This document shows, piece after piece, positions 6,468-13,628 of a stretch of DNA of 18,490 bases (within the stretch, counting starts at the first letter, position 1; each line of letters opens with the position of its first letter). Made by a program: the position numbers and the translations under genes. The DNA comes from Microcaldota archaeon (GTDB lineage Archaea > Micrarchaeota > Micrarchaeia > Micrarchaeales > Micrarchaeaceae): NCBI GenBank assembly GCA_021806185.1, contig JAJZXZ010000003.1:1-18490 (forward strand). Reading direction: 5' to 3'. The notes under the pieces are model-generated. The model made no database searches. It worked only from the letters and a program-made list of their open reading frames with translations, and was not told the DNA's origin.

Positions 6468-6511
6468 CACCTCCAGCAACAATAGAGTATAACGCAGTCA
6501 AGATATTTATG
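6468..6511 (-). promoter_or_regulatory. Promoter and strong ribosome binding site of the Cys/His-ASCH-SelB-like operon
   Basis: On the minus strand a TATA box CATAAATATCT (6501-6511) predicts transcription start near 6480. GGAGGTG (6468-6474) follows five bases before GTG 6462. This is the strongest Shine-Dalgarno match in the window, and it decides the start of the first gene. Confidence 0.65.
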
Positions 6512-6609
6512 GGTTGCCCTTCATGCGTCTTTATAGGAAAAACCAAATATGACGGTTGTCCATAAGGGCGCCCTGATTTCCGCATGCTCCCATGCCGCAA
6601 CCGACGATC

Positions 6610-7155
6610 CTATCTGCCGCTTGGCTGTATCGCCCTGATGCCTGGTTGTACCCTCTCCAATGCCGCGCCTGGCATGTTGAAATGCTCCATGATTCTGCTC
6701 TTTACATCGCTATCCGATATGCCAAGCACCATCCCCTTGATAAGCACTGCTACGAAGGCTTCATCGCTCGGAAGCGCCCTCTCGCGCACACGCCGAATCA
6801 GGAGGCTATAGGCAGGTTCGAGGCTGAGCCTCGGCAGCATAGCGAACTCCCTCTCAACTATGCCTGAGAAGTAAGAGACCTGCCTGGCCGTGCTCTCATC
6901 CCTGAGCTTCGTCAGCTCCTTGCCGAGCGATTCGAGCGCCTCCCCATACGTATAAATCCCGTTCATTGACGGTTCGTCCATCGCGCGTCTCACCAGGGAT
7001 TCCAGGCGCGCGCGGTCTACATCCATGTTAGCCATGGATTCCAGCGTCATGTCCACCAACCTGAGAAGGCGGTCCACCCTGTAGTCAACAAAATCCTCGC
7101 TCCCCCTTGGCGCCCCGTTCCTGGTGGACCACGTCCATAGCTTTGAGCTATGCAT
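6610..7155 (-). CDS. Hypothetical helical protein
   Basis: This 181-residue protein is not recognised. ATG 7155 was chosen because a TATA box (7177-7185) is centred 26 bases upstream, the leaderless spacing seen elsewhere in the window; the frame can be extended only to a TTG at 7170. The N-terminus (MHSSKLWTWSTRNGAPRGSE) contains two tryptophans and is basic. The rest is predicted to be mostly helical, with amphipathic segments such as DYRVDRLLRLVDMTLESM and RARLESLVRRAMDE, and a long middle helix around KELTKLRDESTARQ. No signal peptide, membrane segment or catalytic motif is visible. It is likely a lineage-specific cytoplasmic protein. It stands alone on its promoter, with its stop 10 bases before the 6600 limit of the next frame. 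Confidence 0.65.
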   Translation of the reverse strand: MHSSKLWTWSTRNGAPRGSEDFVDYRVDRLLRLVDMTLESMANMDVDRARLESLVRRAMDEPSMNGIYTYGEALESLGKELTKLRDESTARQVSYFSGIVEREFAMLPRLSLEPAYSLLIRRVRERALPSDEAFVAVLIKGMVLGISDSDVKSRIMEHFNMPGAALERVQPGIRAIQPSGR

Positions 7156-7176
7156 GAAATTACACCGCAAATGTGA

Positions 7177-7185
7177 TATTTATAA
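7177..7185 (-). promoter_or_regulatory. TATA box of the 181-residue hypothetical gene (leaderless)
   Basis: The minus strand reads TTATAAATA, centred 26 bases before ATG 7155. This positions the transcription start at the start codon and supports ATG 7155 over the upstream TTG 7170. Confidence 0.55.
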
Positions 7186-7211
7186 CCTTTCCAAGCTGCT
7201 TCTCATGGCAA

Positions 7212-7454
7212 TTAGCAGCATTCTGTGTATACGACATACATGGCGTTGCGTGTGTTTACAGCCATGACCAAATTGCGTGCTGTGGGGCTATGGGCTCTTG
7301 CGCGTTGTGCGATGCCTAGGAATGCATCGAGGAATACGCGGCCTTCCATCGTCACACTGCACGTGATCGGCCCGTGCTGCATTGCAACGGTCCTGAGCAG
7401 CTTCCCGTTCTCCGCTTCCTGCCATGCGTTTATGCCTCGCATGTCGTTGTCCAC
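7212..7454 (-). CDS. Small hypothetical ORF, possibly the 3' part of a frameshifted gene
   Basis: The frame encodes up to 80 residues from GTG 7454, or 76 from ATG 7442, and matches no family I know. The translation has a plausible protein-like pattern (GPITCSVTMEGRVFLDAFLGIAQRA) with no membrane segment. It overlaps the upstream ORF (stop 7430-7432) by 13-25 bases in a different frame. Neither start has a ribosome binding site. The frame also stays open upstream of GTG 7454, so this could be the downstream half of one gene broken by a frameshift, or a translationally coupled second gene. Arginine codons are mostly CGC/CGA/AGA, unlike the AGG preference of surrounding genes, which weakens the case that it is coding. 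Confidence is low to moderate. Confidence 0.45.
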   Translation of the reverse strand: MDNDMRGINAWQEAENGKLLRTVAMQHGPITCSVTMEGRVFLDAFLGIAQRARAHSPTARNLVMAVNTRNAMYVVYTECC

Positions 7455-7678
7455 GCTGTCGACAGGTTGTACCTGTCCAGCCTGAGCATGCTCCTGTATT
7501 CGCTTGCGCTCGGTTGCATGAACATCAATCCGCTGGCGCGCTCGGTCGCCATGCGCAGCAGTTTTATGTCTTGCATGTCAAGGCTAAGAATTTTGACAGA
7601 TTTGCTCTGCGCCCCTTCCGGCGCAACCTCCAGCATCATGCAGGTCATCAGTGCTTTGCGTCGCCCATCATCCGTCAT
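7430..7678 (-). CDS. Small hypothetical ORF overlapping the preceding one
   Basis: From ATG 7678 this encodes 82 residues (84 from TTG 7684) with no recognised family. The central part (SVKILSLDMQDIKLLRMATERASGLMFM) looks like a real helix-rich domain. The N-terminus is methionine- and charge-rich and there is no signal peptide. A TATA-like element on the minus strand at 7715-7724 predicts transcription start near 7694, giving a leader of about 16 bases; the gene may also be read from the glycosyltransferase operon ending at 7736. The last eight residues are read from the bases that begin the next ORF in another frame. If the two are really one gene, the product would be about 155 residues. 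Confidence 0.5.
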   Translation of the reverse strand: MTDDGRRKALMTCMMLEVAPEGAQSKSVKILSLDMQDIKLLRMATERASGLMFMQPSASEYRSMLRLDRYNLSTAWTTTCEA

Positions 7679-7735
7679 AACCAAGGCTTTTAAACCTATG
7701 CCGCACCTACGGTTCCTTTATAATCCAACGACGGC

Positions 7736-8812
7736 TCAGAATGGATTCCGCAGCCTGTACCTCGAGCCTCTCCACAATATTTCGCGCATTCTGGCGCCGA
7801 CGACAAGATTAGTTATAAAGATGAAGTTGATGATGAGGCTTATCGGAAGTAGCGCCAGGTATGGGCGCTTTGCACGGCTGTACATCTTGATGATGCCTAT
7901 GGCAAACGGAAGAAGCAGTATCAGGTACCACAATGAGCGGAGCGAGAGGATTATCCCGGAGAGCAGCGTCAGCGCCTGCGCGAAGTAGAACAGAAGCCCA
8001 TAGCGAAGTACCTTTCTGTTCCCGAGTATCGACAATGCGGTCTGCCTGTTGGACCACTCCCAGAACGCCTGAAAGTTGTCATCGGCATTCACGGTTATTG
8101 AATGGCTGTTGACATACGTGATCCCCAATCCCTTCTCCTTTGCGAAGTGTGCTACCGCAATATCATCAGACAGCGCTCTCTGGAAGAGCTTGAAGTCGCT
8201 GCTGTCGATAAGGCTTTTCCTGAATGCCATCGAGCCTCCCCAGACGAACCTCGTGACCGTGGATTCCATCATGCCGTTGCCAACGAAGCCCCATGCCATC
8301 TTGACCTTCGACCAGAAGCCCCTTACCGGGTTGAAGTACGGATAGGTGGTCGCGACGCCCACCTTCCTGTCCGACAGCGGCGCCACAAGCCGCGACACGT
8401 GGTCTCTAGCGCATTGCACATCAGAATCTATCACCACATAGATGTCGAAGTCTCTGAACCTCCTCATTGCCGTTATAATCGCCGTTACCTTGCCGCTGCC
8501 GCCCTCGTGCCTCTTTGCAGCTACTATGCAGTTTATGCGTGCTCTCCTTATCGCTCCGATTGCCTGGTCATCAGCGCTGTCGACCACAGCGATTATCTGC
8601 ATATTTCTGTAGTTCTGCCTCTTGACCGAGAGCAGGTTCTGCTCTAAGGTCACATCGCGCCCTTTGCACGGGATTATGACAAGCACTCTTCCTCTCGGGC
8701 CTTTCGTGTACCTCTCGCCGCTTCCGGCAAGAACCCCAATAAGGTTCAACAACATAAGCCCGAGCCATGCAAGCGAAATAAGAATAATCAGGATTGAAAA
8801 GAGGAGACCCAT
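7736..8812 (-). CDS. Membrane glycosyltransferase, GT2/GT21-like
   Basis: This 358-residue protein is a processive-type family 2 glycosyltransferase related to ceramide glucosyltransferases. An N-terminal membrane helix (about 3-27) leads into a GT-A domain starting RVLVIIPCKGRD. The DxD nucleotide-sugar motif is DSD (129-131). SDD (215-217) corresponds to the acceptor-side aspartates, and WSNRQ (253-257) corresponds to the conserved (Q/R)xxRW region. Two to four hydrophobic segments between about 270 and 340 anchor the C-terminus. It probably transfers a sugar from a nucleotide donor to a lipid acceptor at the cytoplasmic membrane; donor and acceptor cannot be read from sequence. ATG 8812 follows AGGTG with 4-base spacing, overlapping the stop of the aminopeptidase gene, so the two are translated from one message. 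Confidence 0.85.
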   Translation of the reverse strand: MGLLFSILIILISLAWLGLMLLNLIGVLAGSGERYTKGPRGRVLVIIPCKGRDVTLEQNLLSVKRQNYRNMQIIAVVDSADDQAIGAIRRARINCIVAAKRHEGGSGKVTAIITAMRRFRDFDIYVVIDSDVQCARDHVSRLVAPLSDRKVGVATTYPYFNPVRGFWSKVKMAWGFVGNGMMESTVTRFVWGGSMAFRKSLIDSSDFKLFQRALSDDIAVAHFAKEKGLGITYVNSHSITVNADDNFQAFWEWSNRQTALSILGNRKVLRYGLLFYFAQALTLLSGIILSLRSLWYLILLLPFAIGIIKMYSRAKRPYLALLPISLIINFIFITNLVVGARMREILWRGSRYRLRNPF

Positions 8813-8820
8813 CCGAGCAC

Positions 8821-11343
8821 CTACCCGTTTACGGCAAGGAACCTTATGTTTGCATCTATCCTCTCGGCGGCCTTTTTCGCCTCTAGATCTATATCCTTCC
8901 TCAGATTGTGCTTCCTGCCGAAAAATTCCGCAATCCTCTCCCTAGAAGAAGGATCCTTGGCCGCACCGAACGGGCTCACGCACCTCACCAGCATGTGCGT
9001 GCTTGGCGAATATAACTGCATCAGCCTCTTCCAGTTCCGCATCGCCCAATCCCTGTATATATCATCAGCCACCGGGTTTGACCCTGCGACAGCCAATACC
9101 CTCCACGAATCCTGCAACCTTATCTGCTTTGAGAGCGCAAAGCTTAAGGCCTTGCGCACAAGCCCCCTGTCTCCGAGCATGCCGATGCTCGCGACAGCCC
9201 TGGACTGATCCTGCGGCGTTGTGCCATTCTTGTAGATCTCGATGAACCTTGAGAGCAGCCTTTCGCTCGGGTTGTTGAAAGCAACCGTAGCGTAAACTGC
9301 AGCCTTTATGTCATCGTCGATGCTCCTGCCTTTTGCAGAGGCATCGAAAAGCGCTGAGGCTTTCGATACGGTATCCTGGTCTTTGAGCATGCCTAGTGCC
9401 GATATCGCGCTGCTGCGCAGTATAGCGTCTGTAGGGTCCTCTCCCTTCTGCCTCCTCCAACCCAGCCTGCCAAGTACGGATTTGTGGAAAGCCAGGCTTG
9501 CCTCCCTGGCGCGTCCCTCCCATTTCCTTCCTTTGGACATGGTTGCTATCCAGTTCAGGTGCCCAGAGACGCTAATGCATAGCGGATAATCCGAATCCAT
9601 CAGGTAACTATCCACGAAATCGAGGTATGTGGAGACTTCGGAGCTGCCTGACCTAATGGCCGCAAACAGGTCGTTCTCTATTCCCCACCCCTCCAGCACG
9701 CCCAATTTCTTATCTTTGACCATCCTTCCCAGACTGTCGAGCATAAAGCCCTCGTATGCTACACGGTAGAAGCCTGACTGTCCATAGTTGAGCTTTATCC
9801 ATTTGCCCTTTATCGGTATCCTAGCCCTGGCATCCGAGAAGAGGAAGCTTCCTGGGCCGTCTTCAGTTATGTAACTTATCGGTATTATCCACGGCTTTTC
9901 GTGAATATTCCCAGATATAGTGAAGCGCTCCTGCGAGATGTCAGCGTATCCACCGTCTATCTTGATATGCACCACAGGATAACCTGGCCTCTCGAGCCAG
10001 CCGCTCATCATCTCCTTTATCGGCATGCGCTTGCCCTCTGCCATCGCCTGCTTCTGTATTGCGTTCCAGAGATCGGCCCTGGTTGCATTCGAGTAGGAAT
10101 GCTTTTTCAGGTAGTTGCGCAGGCCTCTTCTGAATGTCAATTCGCCCACATACTCCTTGAGCATCAGCAGCATGCTGCCTCCCTTTTCATAGCCTATGTC
10201 GTCGAACATCTTCTCTATTTCTGATACGGTAGCCACCTCCATGCTTATCGGATGCGTATTCCTCATGCCATCTGCGGACAGCGCTGTGCCTATTGTGTCG
10301 TACCTGTAGCCTAACATCGTCTTCCACTCCTTGAACTGCCTGTCGACCGCCAGTGAGGCCATAAGGGTGGCGAAGCTCTCGTTCAGCCACATATCATCCC
10401 ACCATCCCATCGTAACAAGGTCGCCGAACCACTGGTGTGCGAACTCGTGCGCTATCACATTTGCTATGTATTCCTTCGTTGCTATGCCGGCTTTCTTATC
10501 GTTGCAAAGGAGCGTACCTTCCCTGAATGTGACCGCCCCCCAGTTCTCCATGGCGCCCGCCGCGAAGTCCGGTATGGCTATCACGTCCATCTTCGGCATC
10601 TTGTACTTCACCATGAAATAGGACTGCAGGTCGGCTATGAACCTCTTGCTGTATTCCAGCGGGAGCTTTGTCAGAGCGCGCTTTCCAGGCACGGTTATGA
10701 CGCTGACCCTCAGTTTATCCAAACTGCTTGATACGCGCTCGAAAGGCCCTACTCCGATGTAGAGCAGGTATGTCGACATTTTCGGCGTGGTGTGGAAGGT
10801 TACCAGCTTCTTGCCTGCGCCGATCTTCTTCGTGCTCTTGACCGGCATGTTCGATATCGCGTCCATGTGATTGTCTATCACAAGCGAGAGGTCGAACGTA
10901 GCTTTGTACTCCGGTTCGTCTATACACGGCAGCGCCGCTCTAGCGTTTGGCGCTTCGAACTGCGTTGTAAGGATATAGCCCTCCTTACCCTTGTATGTGT
11001 ATTTGCTCCTGTAGAAACCGTAGAGCCTATCGTTGTGCTCTCCCCGGTACAATATCACTATCGATATTGGGCCGCGCACGGGCCTGCGCAGCCTTATCGT
11101 CATCACCTCGTTTTTTGCGTCAAGCCTGAATGACGCTTCATAATCAAGTCCCCCAGACCTTACCTTTACGCTCCTTATCTTAAGCTCCTTGGCGTTCAGC
11201 TTTATGGTCCTTGTGCGCCTAACCGCATTGGCCGTTATCACTACCTCTCCATCGAACCTGAAACTCTTCATGTTCGGAGTTATCCTTATCCTATAGTTGA
11301 AAGGGATTACGCCGACTCCTATTGTAGCATGCCTGCGTATCAT
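8821..11343 (-). CDS. M1-family zinc aminopeptidase (tricorn-interacting factor F2/F3 type)
   Basis: This 840-residue protein is a full-length M1 aminopeptidase that trims N-terminal residues from peptides left by the proteasome or tricorn. It has the N-terminal beta domain, the exopeptidase motif GAMEN (263-267), and the zinc site HEFAH (299-303) with the third ligand E322 in NES exactly 18 residues after H303. The catalytic tyrosine is probably the Tyr of the IGYEKGGSMLLML segment. A long helical C-terminal half completes the ERAP/F3-like architecture, and there is no signal peptide, so it acts in the cytoplasm. ATG 11343 overlaps the stop of the acetyltransferase gene (ATGA at 11340-11343) and is preceded by GGTGG at suitable spacing. 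It is the second gene of the minus-strand operon. Confidence 0.95.
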   Translation of the reverse strand: MIRRHATIGVGVIPFNYRIRITPNMKSFRFDGEVVITANAVRRTRTIKLNAKELKIRSVKVRSGGLDYEASFRLDAKNEVMTIRLRRPVRGPISIVILYRGEHNDRLYGFYRSKYTYKGKEGYILTTQFEAPNARAALPCIDEPEYKATFDLSLVIDNHMDAISNMPVKSTKKIGAGKKLVTFHTTPKMSTYLLYIGVGPFERVSSSLDKLRVSVITVPGKRALTKLPLEYSKRFIADLQSYFMVKYKMPKMDVIAIPDFAAGAMENWGAVTFREGTLLCNDKKAGIATKEYIANVIAHEFAHQWFGDLVTMGWWDDMWLNESFATLMASLAVDRQFKEWKTMLGYRYDTIGTALSADGMRNTHPISMEVATVSEIEKMFDDIGYEKGGSMLLMLKEYVGELTFRRGLRNYLKKHSYSNATRADLWNAIQKQAMAEGKRMPIKEMMSGWLERPGYPVVHIKIDGGYADISQERFTISGNIHEKPWIIPISYITEDGPGSFLFSDARARIPIKGKWIKLNYGQSGFYRVAYEGFMLDSLGRMVKDKKLGVLEGWGIENDLFAAIRSGSSEVSTYLDFVDSYLMDSDYPLCISVSGHLNWIATMSKGRKWEGRAREASLAFHKSVLGRLGWRRQKGEDPTDAILRSSAISALGMLKDQDTVSKASALFDASAKGRSIDDDIKAAVYATVAFNNPSERLLSRFIEIYKNGTTPQDQSRAVASIGMLGDRGLVRKALSFALSKQIRLQDSWRVLAVAGSNPVADDIYRDWAMRNWKRLMQLYSPSTHMLVRCVSPFGAAKDPSSRERIAEFFGRKHNLRKDIDLEAKKAAERIDANIRFLAVNG

Positions 11344-11951
11344 GACACCACCACGTTCTCAGATATCTGCCTGTAGGATTCTAAGAACTCCTCTTTTCCA
11401 ATCGAGTACCTTAGCTCTTCAGCGTATCCACTGTAATGCGCCCTCATCTCCCTGTATGACTGCTCTCTCGAGAAGCCCACCGAGCCTAGCATGGCTATCG
11501 ATCTCGAGTTGAAGCTGAGCACATCAGCGTTGACCGTTCTGGTATCTCTGTCCATGAAAGTGAAAGTCGAGAGCAGTATCACCGCCTCTTTCGCATAGCC
11601 CTTGCCCCAGTGCTCTTTTCCGAGCCAGTAGCCTATGCTGCAGCTTTTCGCCTCTGCGTCGCGGCCGATGATGCCGGCAGCGCCTATCAGCCTGCCTGAA
11701 CCTGCTAGATGTATGCCGAAGTGGCATCCTGTTCCATCGCTAGCTGCCTTTTTCGTGCTGCTTATGAACGCTCGCGCATCATCTAAGCCGTAAGGATACG
11801 GGAAAGCGCCCGCCGACGCTACATTGTACGCGATCTCGTAATCGTTCGCGTTCCTGGCTATGTCATCGGCGTCGTTTTCGGAAACGCTCTCAAGGTAGAC
11901 CCTGAACTTGTCGTATAGTATTCTTATCGTCTCACCACACGCACCACACAA
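11340..11951 (-). CDS. GNAT-family N-acetyltransferase (RimJ/RimL-like)
   Basis: This 203-residue protein has the GNAT fold with the acetyl-CoA pyrophosphate loop in YWLGKEHWGKGYAKEAV (109-124) and the typical C-terminal NSRSIAMLGSVGFSREQSYRE segment, the signature of RimJ/RimL acetyltransferases. These enzymes acetylate protein N-termini or small amines; the substrate here is unknown. The only start in reach is TTG 11951, since no ATG or GTG occurs in frame before the conserved domain. A TATA box on the minus strand (11976-11984) lies close to 29 bases upstream, which suits a leaderless transcript starting at the TTG. The N-terminus contains two cysteines in CGAC, of unknown meaning. The gene leads the operon with the aminopeptidase and glycosyltransferase. 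Confidence 0.82.
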   Translation of the reverse strand: MCGACGETIRILYDKFRVYLESVSENDADDIARNANDYEIAYNVASAGAFPYPYGLDDARAFISSTKKAASDGTGCHFGIHLAGSGRLIGAAGIIGRDAEAKSCSIGYWLGKEHWGKGYAKEAVILLSTFTFMDRDTRTVNADVLSFNSRSIAMLGSVGFSREQSYREMRAHYSGYAEELRYSIGKEEFLESYRQISENVVVS

Positions 11952-11975
11952 TATATAGATTTTGCATCCAAATCT

Positions 11976-11984
11976 GTTTATAGC
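11976..11984. promoter_or_regulatory. Shared TATA element between the divergent GNAT and agmatinase genes
   Basis: The plus strand reads GTTTATAGC and the minus strand GCTATAAAC. The minus-strand reading is about 29 bases upstream of TTG 11951 and fits a leaderless GNAT transcript. The plus-strand reading predicts initiation near 12006. A second plus-strand TATA-like element (ATATATAGAT, 11951-11960) would instead start near 11982, before ATG 12000. Which element serves agmatinase is not settled. Confidence 0.45.
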
Positions 11985-11999
11985 TTGTGCTGTGGTCAG

Positions 12000-12875
12000 A
12001 TGGGCGTACTTAACACAATGCCGCCTTACAATCTGTTCGGCCTAGAGGAGCAGGACTACAAGAAAGCAAAAGTAGTCGTTTTTCCGGTGCCGTACGACTC
12101 TACCTCCACATACAAGGTGGGCTCGAGGGAAGGGCCGCATGCAATAATAGAGGCGAGCAGGCCGATGGAGCTGTACAGCGAGGAGCTCGGCAGGCGGATA
12201 AGCGACATAGGTATTTACACCATGGAGGAGATGGCGCCAGATTTCGATTCACCTAAGGGGATGGTAAATCGGATATCTAAGGAGGTATCGCTTGTGCTGG
12301 AGGACTCGAAAGTGCCGCTGCTTATAGGCGGGGAGCACACCATAGCGATAGGAGCAGTGAAGGCTATCGCAGGCAGGTACAAGGACTTCAGCGTGCTGCA
12401 CCTCGATGCTCACGCCGATTCCTACGACGAGTTCAACAACAGCAGGTACTGCCATGCTTGTGTGATGGCGCGCATAAGGGAGATGTGCAAGAGCTGCTAC
12501 AGCGTAGGCGTCAGGAGCATAGACGAGAGGAGCGCGAAGAGGCGCAACGACATTCTCTACATGAAGGATGCGAGGAAGCTCACAGCAAGGCAGATCGCGG
12601 AAAAGATACTTAGGAATACAGGTAGAAGCCTGTACGTGACCATAGACCTTGACGTGCTCGACCCGGCGGAGATGCCTAGCACCGGCACGCCTGAGCCCGG
12701 AGGCTTCAGCTACAGCACCCTGAAGGACGTACTGGAAATTGTCCTGAAGCGGAGGAAGCTCATCGGAATGGACGTCAGCGAGCTCTGCCCCATACCGAAC
12801 ATGGTGGCGCCCAACTACCTCGCGGCAAAGCTTATATACAATGCATTGGGATATGCATTCTCCAAGAGGGCATGA
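12000..12875 (+). CDS. speB: Agmatinase (ureohydrolase family)
   Basis: This 291-residue binuclear manganese ureohydrolase converts agmatine, or an aminopropyl derivative, to putrescine or spermidine plus urea in archaeal polyamine synthesis. Metal ligands are all present: H113 in IGGEHT, D136, H138 and D140 in DAHAD, and D216 and D218 in TIDLDVLDP. The substrate-loop region YDEFNNSRYCHACVMARI carries CHAC where many agmatinases have a SHGT-like sequence, a small difference that could affect specificity. In-frame starts are TTG 11985, ATG 12000 and ATG 12018. I prefer 12000, but 12018 is possible if transcription begins near 12006. A glycosyltransferase follows after nine bases, probably in the same transcript. 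Arginase and formimidoylglutamase are less likely given the PYDSTSTYKVGSREGP agmatinase-type N-terminus. Confidence 0.9.
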   Translation: MGVLNTMPPYNLFGLEEQDYKKAKVVVFPVPYDSTSTYKVGSREGPHAIIEASRPMELYSEELGRRISDIGIYTMEEMAPDFDSPKGMVNRISKEVSLVLEDSKVPLLIGGEHTIAIGAVKAIAGRYKDFSVLHLDAHADSYDEFNNSRYCHACVMARIREMCKSCYSVGVRSIDERSAKRRNDILYMKDARKLTARQIAEKILRNTGRSLYVTIDLDVLDPAEMPSTGTPEPGGFSYSTLKDVLEIVLKRRKLIGMDVSELCPIPNMVAPNYLAAKLIYNALGYAFSKRA

Positions 12876-12884
12876 GGCGCGCGC

Positions 12885-13559
12885 ATGAGACCCAGGATAA
12901 GCGTTGTGCTTCCAACGAAAGAGGAGGAGGGCGCGTTCTCCACGATAGCCAGCCTCAAGCGCATGTTCCCCTCTGGGCTGGAGATAATAGTAATTGACAA
13001 GAGCGGCAGGGAGTTCTTTGGCAGGATAAAAAAGACGGGCGTGAGGGTGTTCAGGCAGCGCAGCAACGGCGTCGAGAATGCGATGATAGAGGGGTTGAGG
13101 AAGTCGCGCGGCAGCGTGATAGCGAGCGTGGACGCGGACGGCACGCACGAGCTGTCTGGGGTCGAGCGCGGGATGAGGCTGATAGAGGCCGGGCGAGCGG
13201 ACCTCGTGCTAGGCAACCGGATGGGAGGCCTGGAGCAGGGCTCCATGAGCGGCTACCTGCGCTTCGGGAACGCCGTATTGTCGTGGATATTCAACCTGCT
13301 GTACGGGCAGAGCATCCATGACGTACTCACCGGCATGCTCATAATGGACAGGAAGGCGCTGGATGCCGTTAAGGGAATAAACCCTGAAGGCAACCCGATC
13401 GCATTCTTCCAGGTGCAGATCGCCAAGCGGGGCTTCAGGCTCGGCGAGGTGCGCATAAAGTACAGCAAAAGGAGGTACGGCAAGTCCAGGCTCGCTAAGT
13501 CAAAGTTCCTCTACGGTATAAGCACCGCGCTGTATATGGTGAGGGAGAGGCTAATCTAG
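12885..13559 (+). CDS. Family 2 glycosyltransferase, dolichyl-phosphate mannosyltransferase-like
   Basis: This 224-residue soluble GT-A enzyme resembles polyprenyl-phosphate mannosyl- or glucosyltransferases (DPM1 type). The N-terminal nucleotide-binding strand is RISVVLPTKEEEG; the metal motif is DADG (83-86), followed by the family's VERGMRLIEAGRADLVLGNR segment. The later motif DVLTGMLIMDRKAL corresponds to the catalytic-base region. It has no C-terminal membrane domain, unlike the long archaeal DPM forms. The likely product is a lipid-linked sugar for protein N-glycosylation or glycolipid synthesis. It starts nine bases after agmatinase, with an AGGCGC ribosome-binding-like sequence four bases upstream of ATG 12885. 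AbiE locus 2 begins 70 bases downstream. Substrate identity cannot be decided. Confidence 0.85.
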   Translation: MRPRISVVLPTKEEEGAFSTIASLKRMFPSGLEIIVIDKSGREFFGRIKKTGVRVFRQRSNGVENAMIEGLRKSRGSVIASVDADGTHELSGVERGMRLIEAGRADLVLGNRMGGLEQGSMSGYLRFGNAVLSWIFNLLYGQSIHDVLTGMLIMDRKALDAVKGINPEGNPIAFFQVQIAKRGFRLGEVRIKYSKRRYGKSRLAKSKFLYGISTALYMVRERLI

Positions 13560-13590
13560 CCATCCCGTACAAAAGGTTTTTATACCTTAA

Positions 13591-13624
13591 GATACTTTTT
13601 ATATTGAAATAGACAAAAAGTGTC
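13591..13624 (+). promoter_or_regulatory. Inverted repeat and TATA box of AbiE locus 2 (probable operator and leaderless promoter)
   Basis: GATACTTTTT (13591-13600) and AAAAAGTGTC (13615-13624) form an inverted repeat with 9 of 10 positions complementary around a 14-base AT-rich spacer. The TATA-like CTTTTTATAT (13595-13604) lies in the left arm, about 27 bases before ATG 13629, so the transcript is probably leaderless and the right arm covers the initiation region. A further small inverted repeat, AAGGT/ACCTT, lies at 13573-13588. Binding of the AbiEi-like product is inferred by analogy to AbiE autoregulation. Confidence 0.6.
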
Positions 13625-13628
13625 GTAA

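Noticed and set aside
6463..6600. 46-codon extension of the small Cys/His protein
   Set aside because: It lies upstream of the TATA box and GGAGGTG site that define GTG 6462.
8102..8647. Plus-strand open frame of 181 codons opposite the membrane glycosyltransferase
   Set aside because: It is antisense to the DxD and SDD motif region; its composition is low-quality and it has no promoter.
12249..13148. Long minus-strand open frame (299 codons) opposite agmatinase and GT2
   Set aside because: It lies exactly antisense to two well-supported genes with full catalytic motifs, its translation is His/Arg/Tyr/Ala-rich and unlike a protein family, and it spans both genes' coding frames.
13560..13628. 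Target-site duplication or IS end next to AbiE locus 2
   Set aside because: Short A/T-rich similarities (ACAAAAGG and ACAAAAAG) exist, but no matching copy at the other end of the locus and no transposase or terminal inverted repeats were found.
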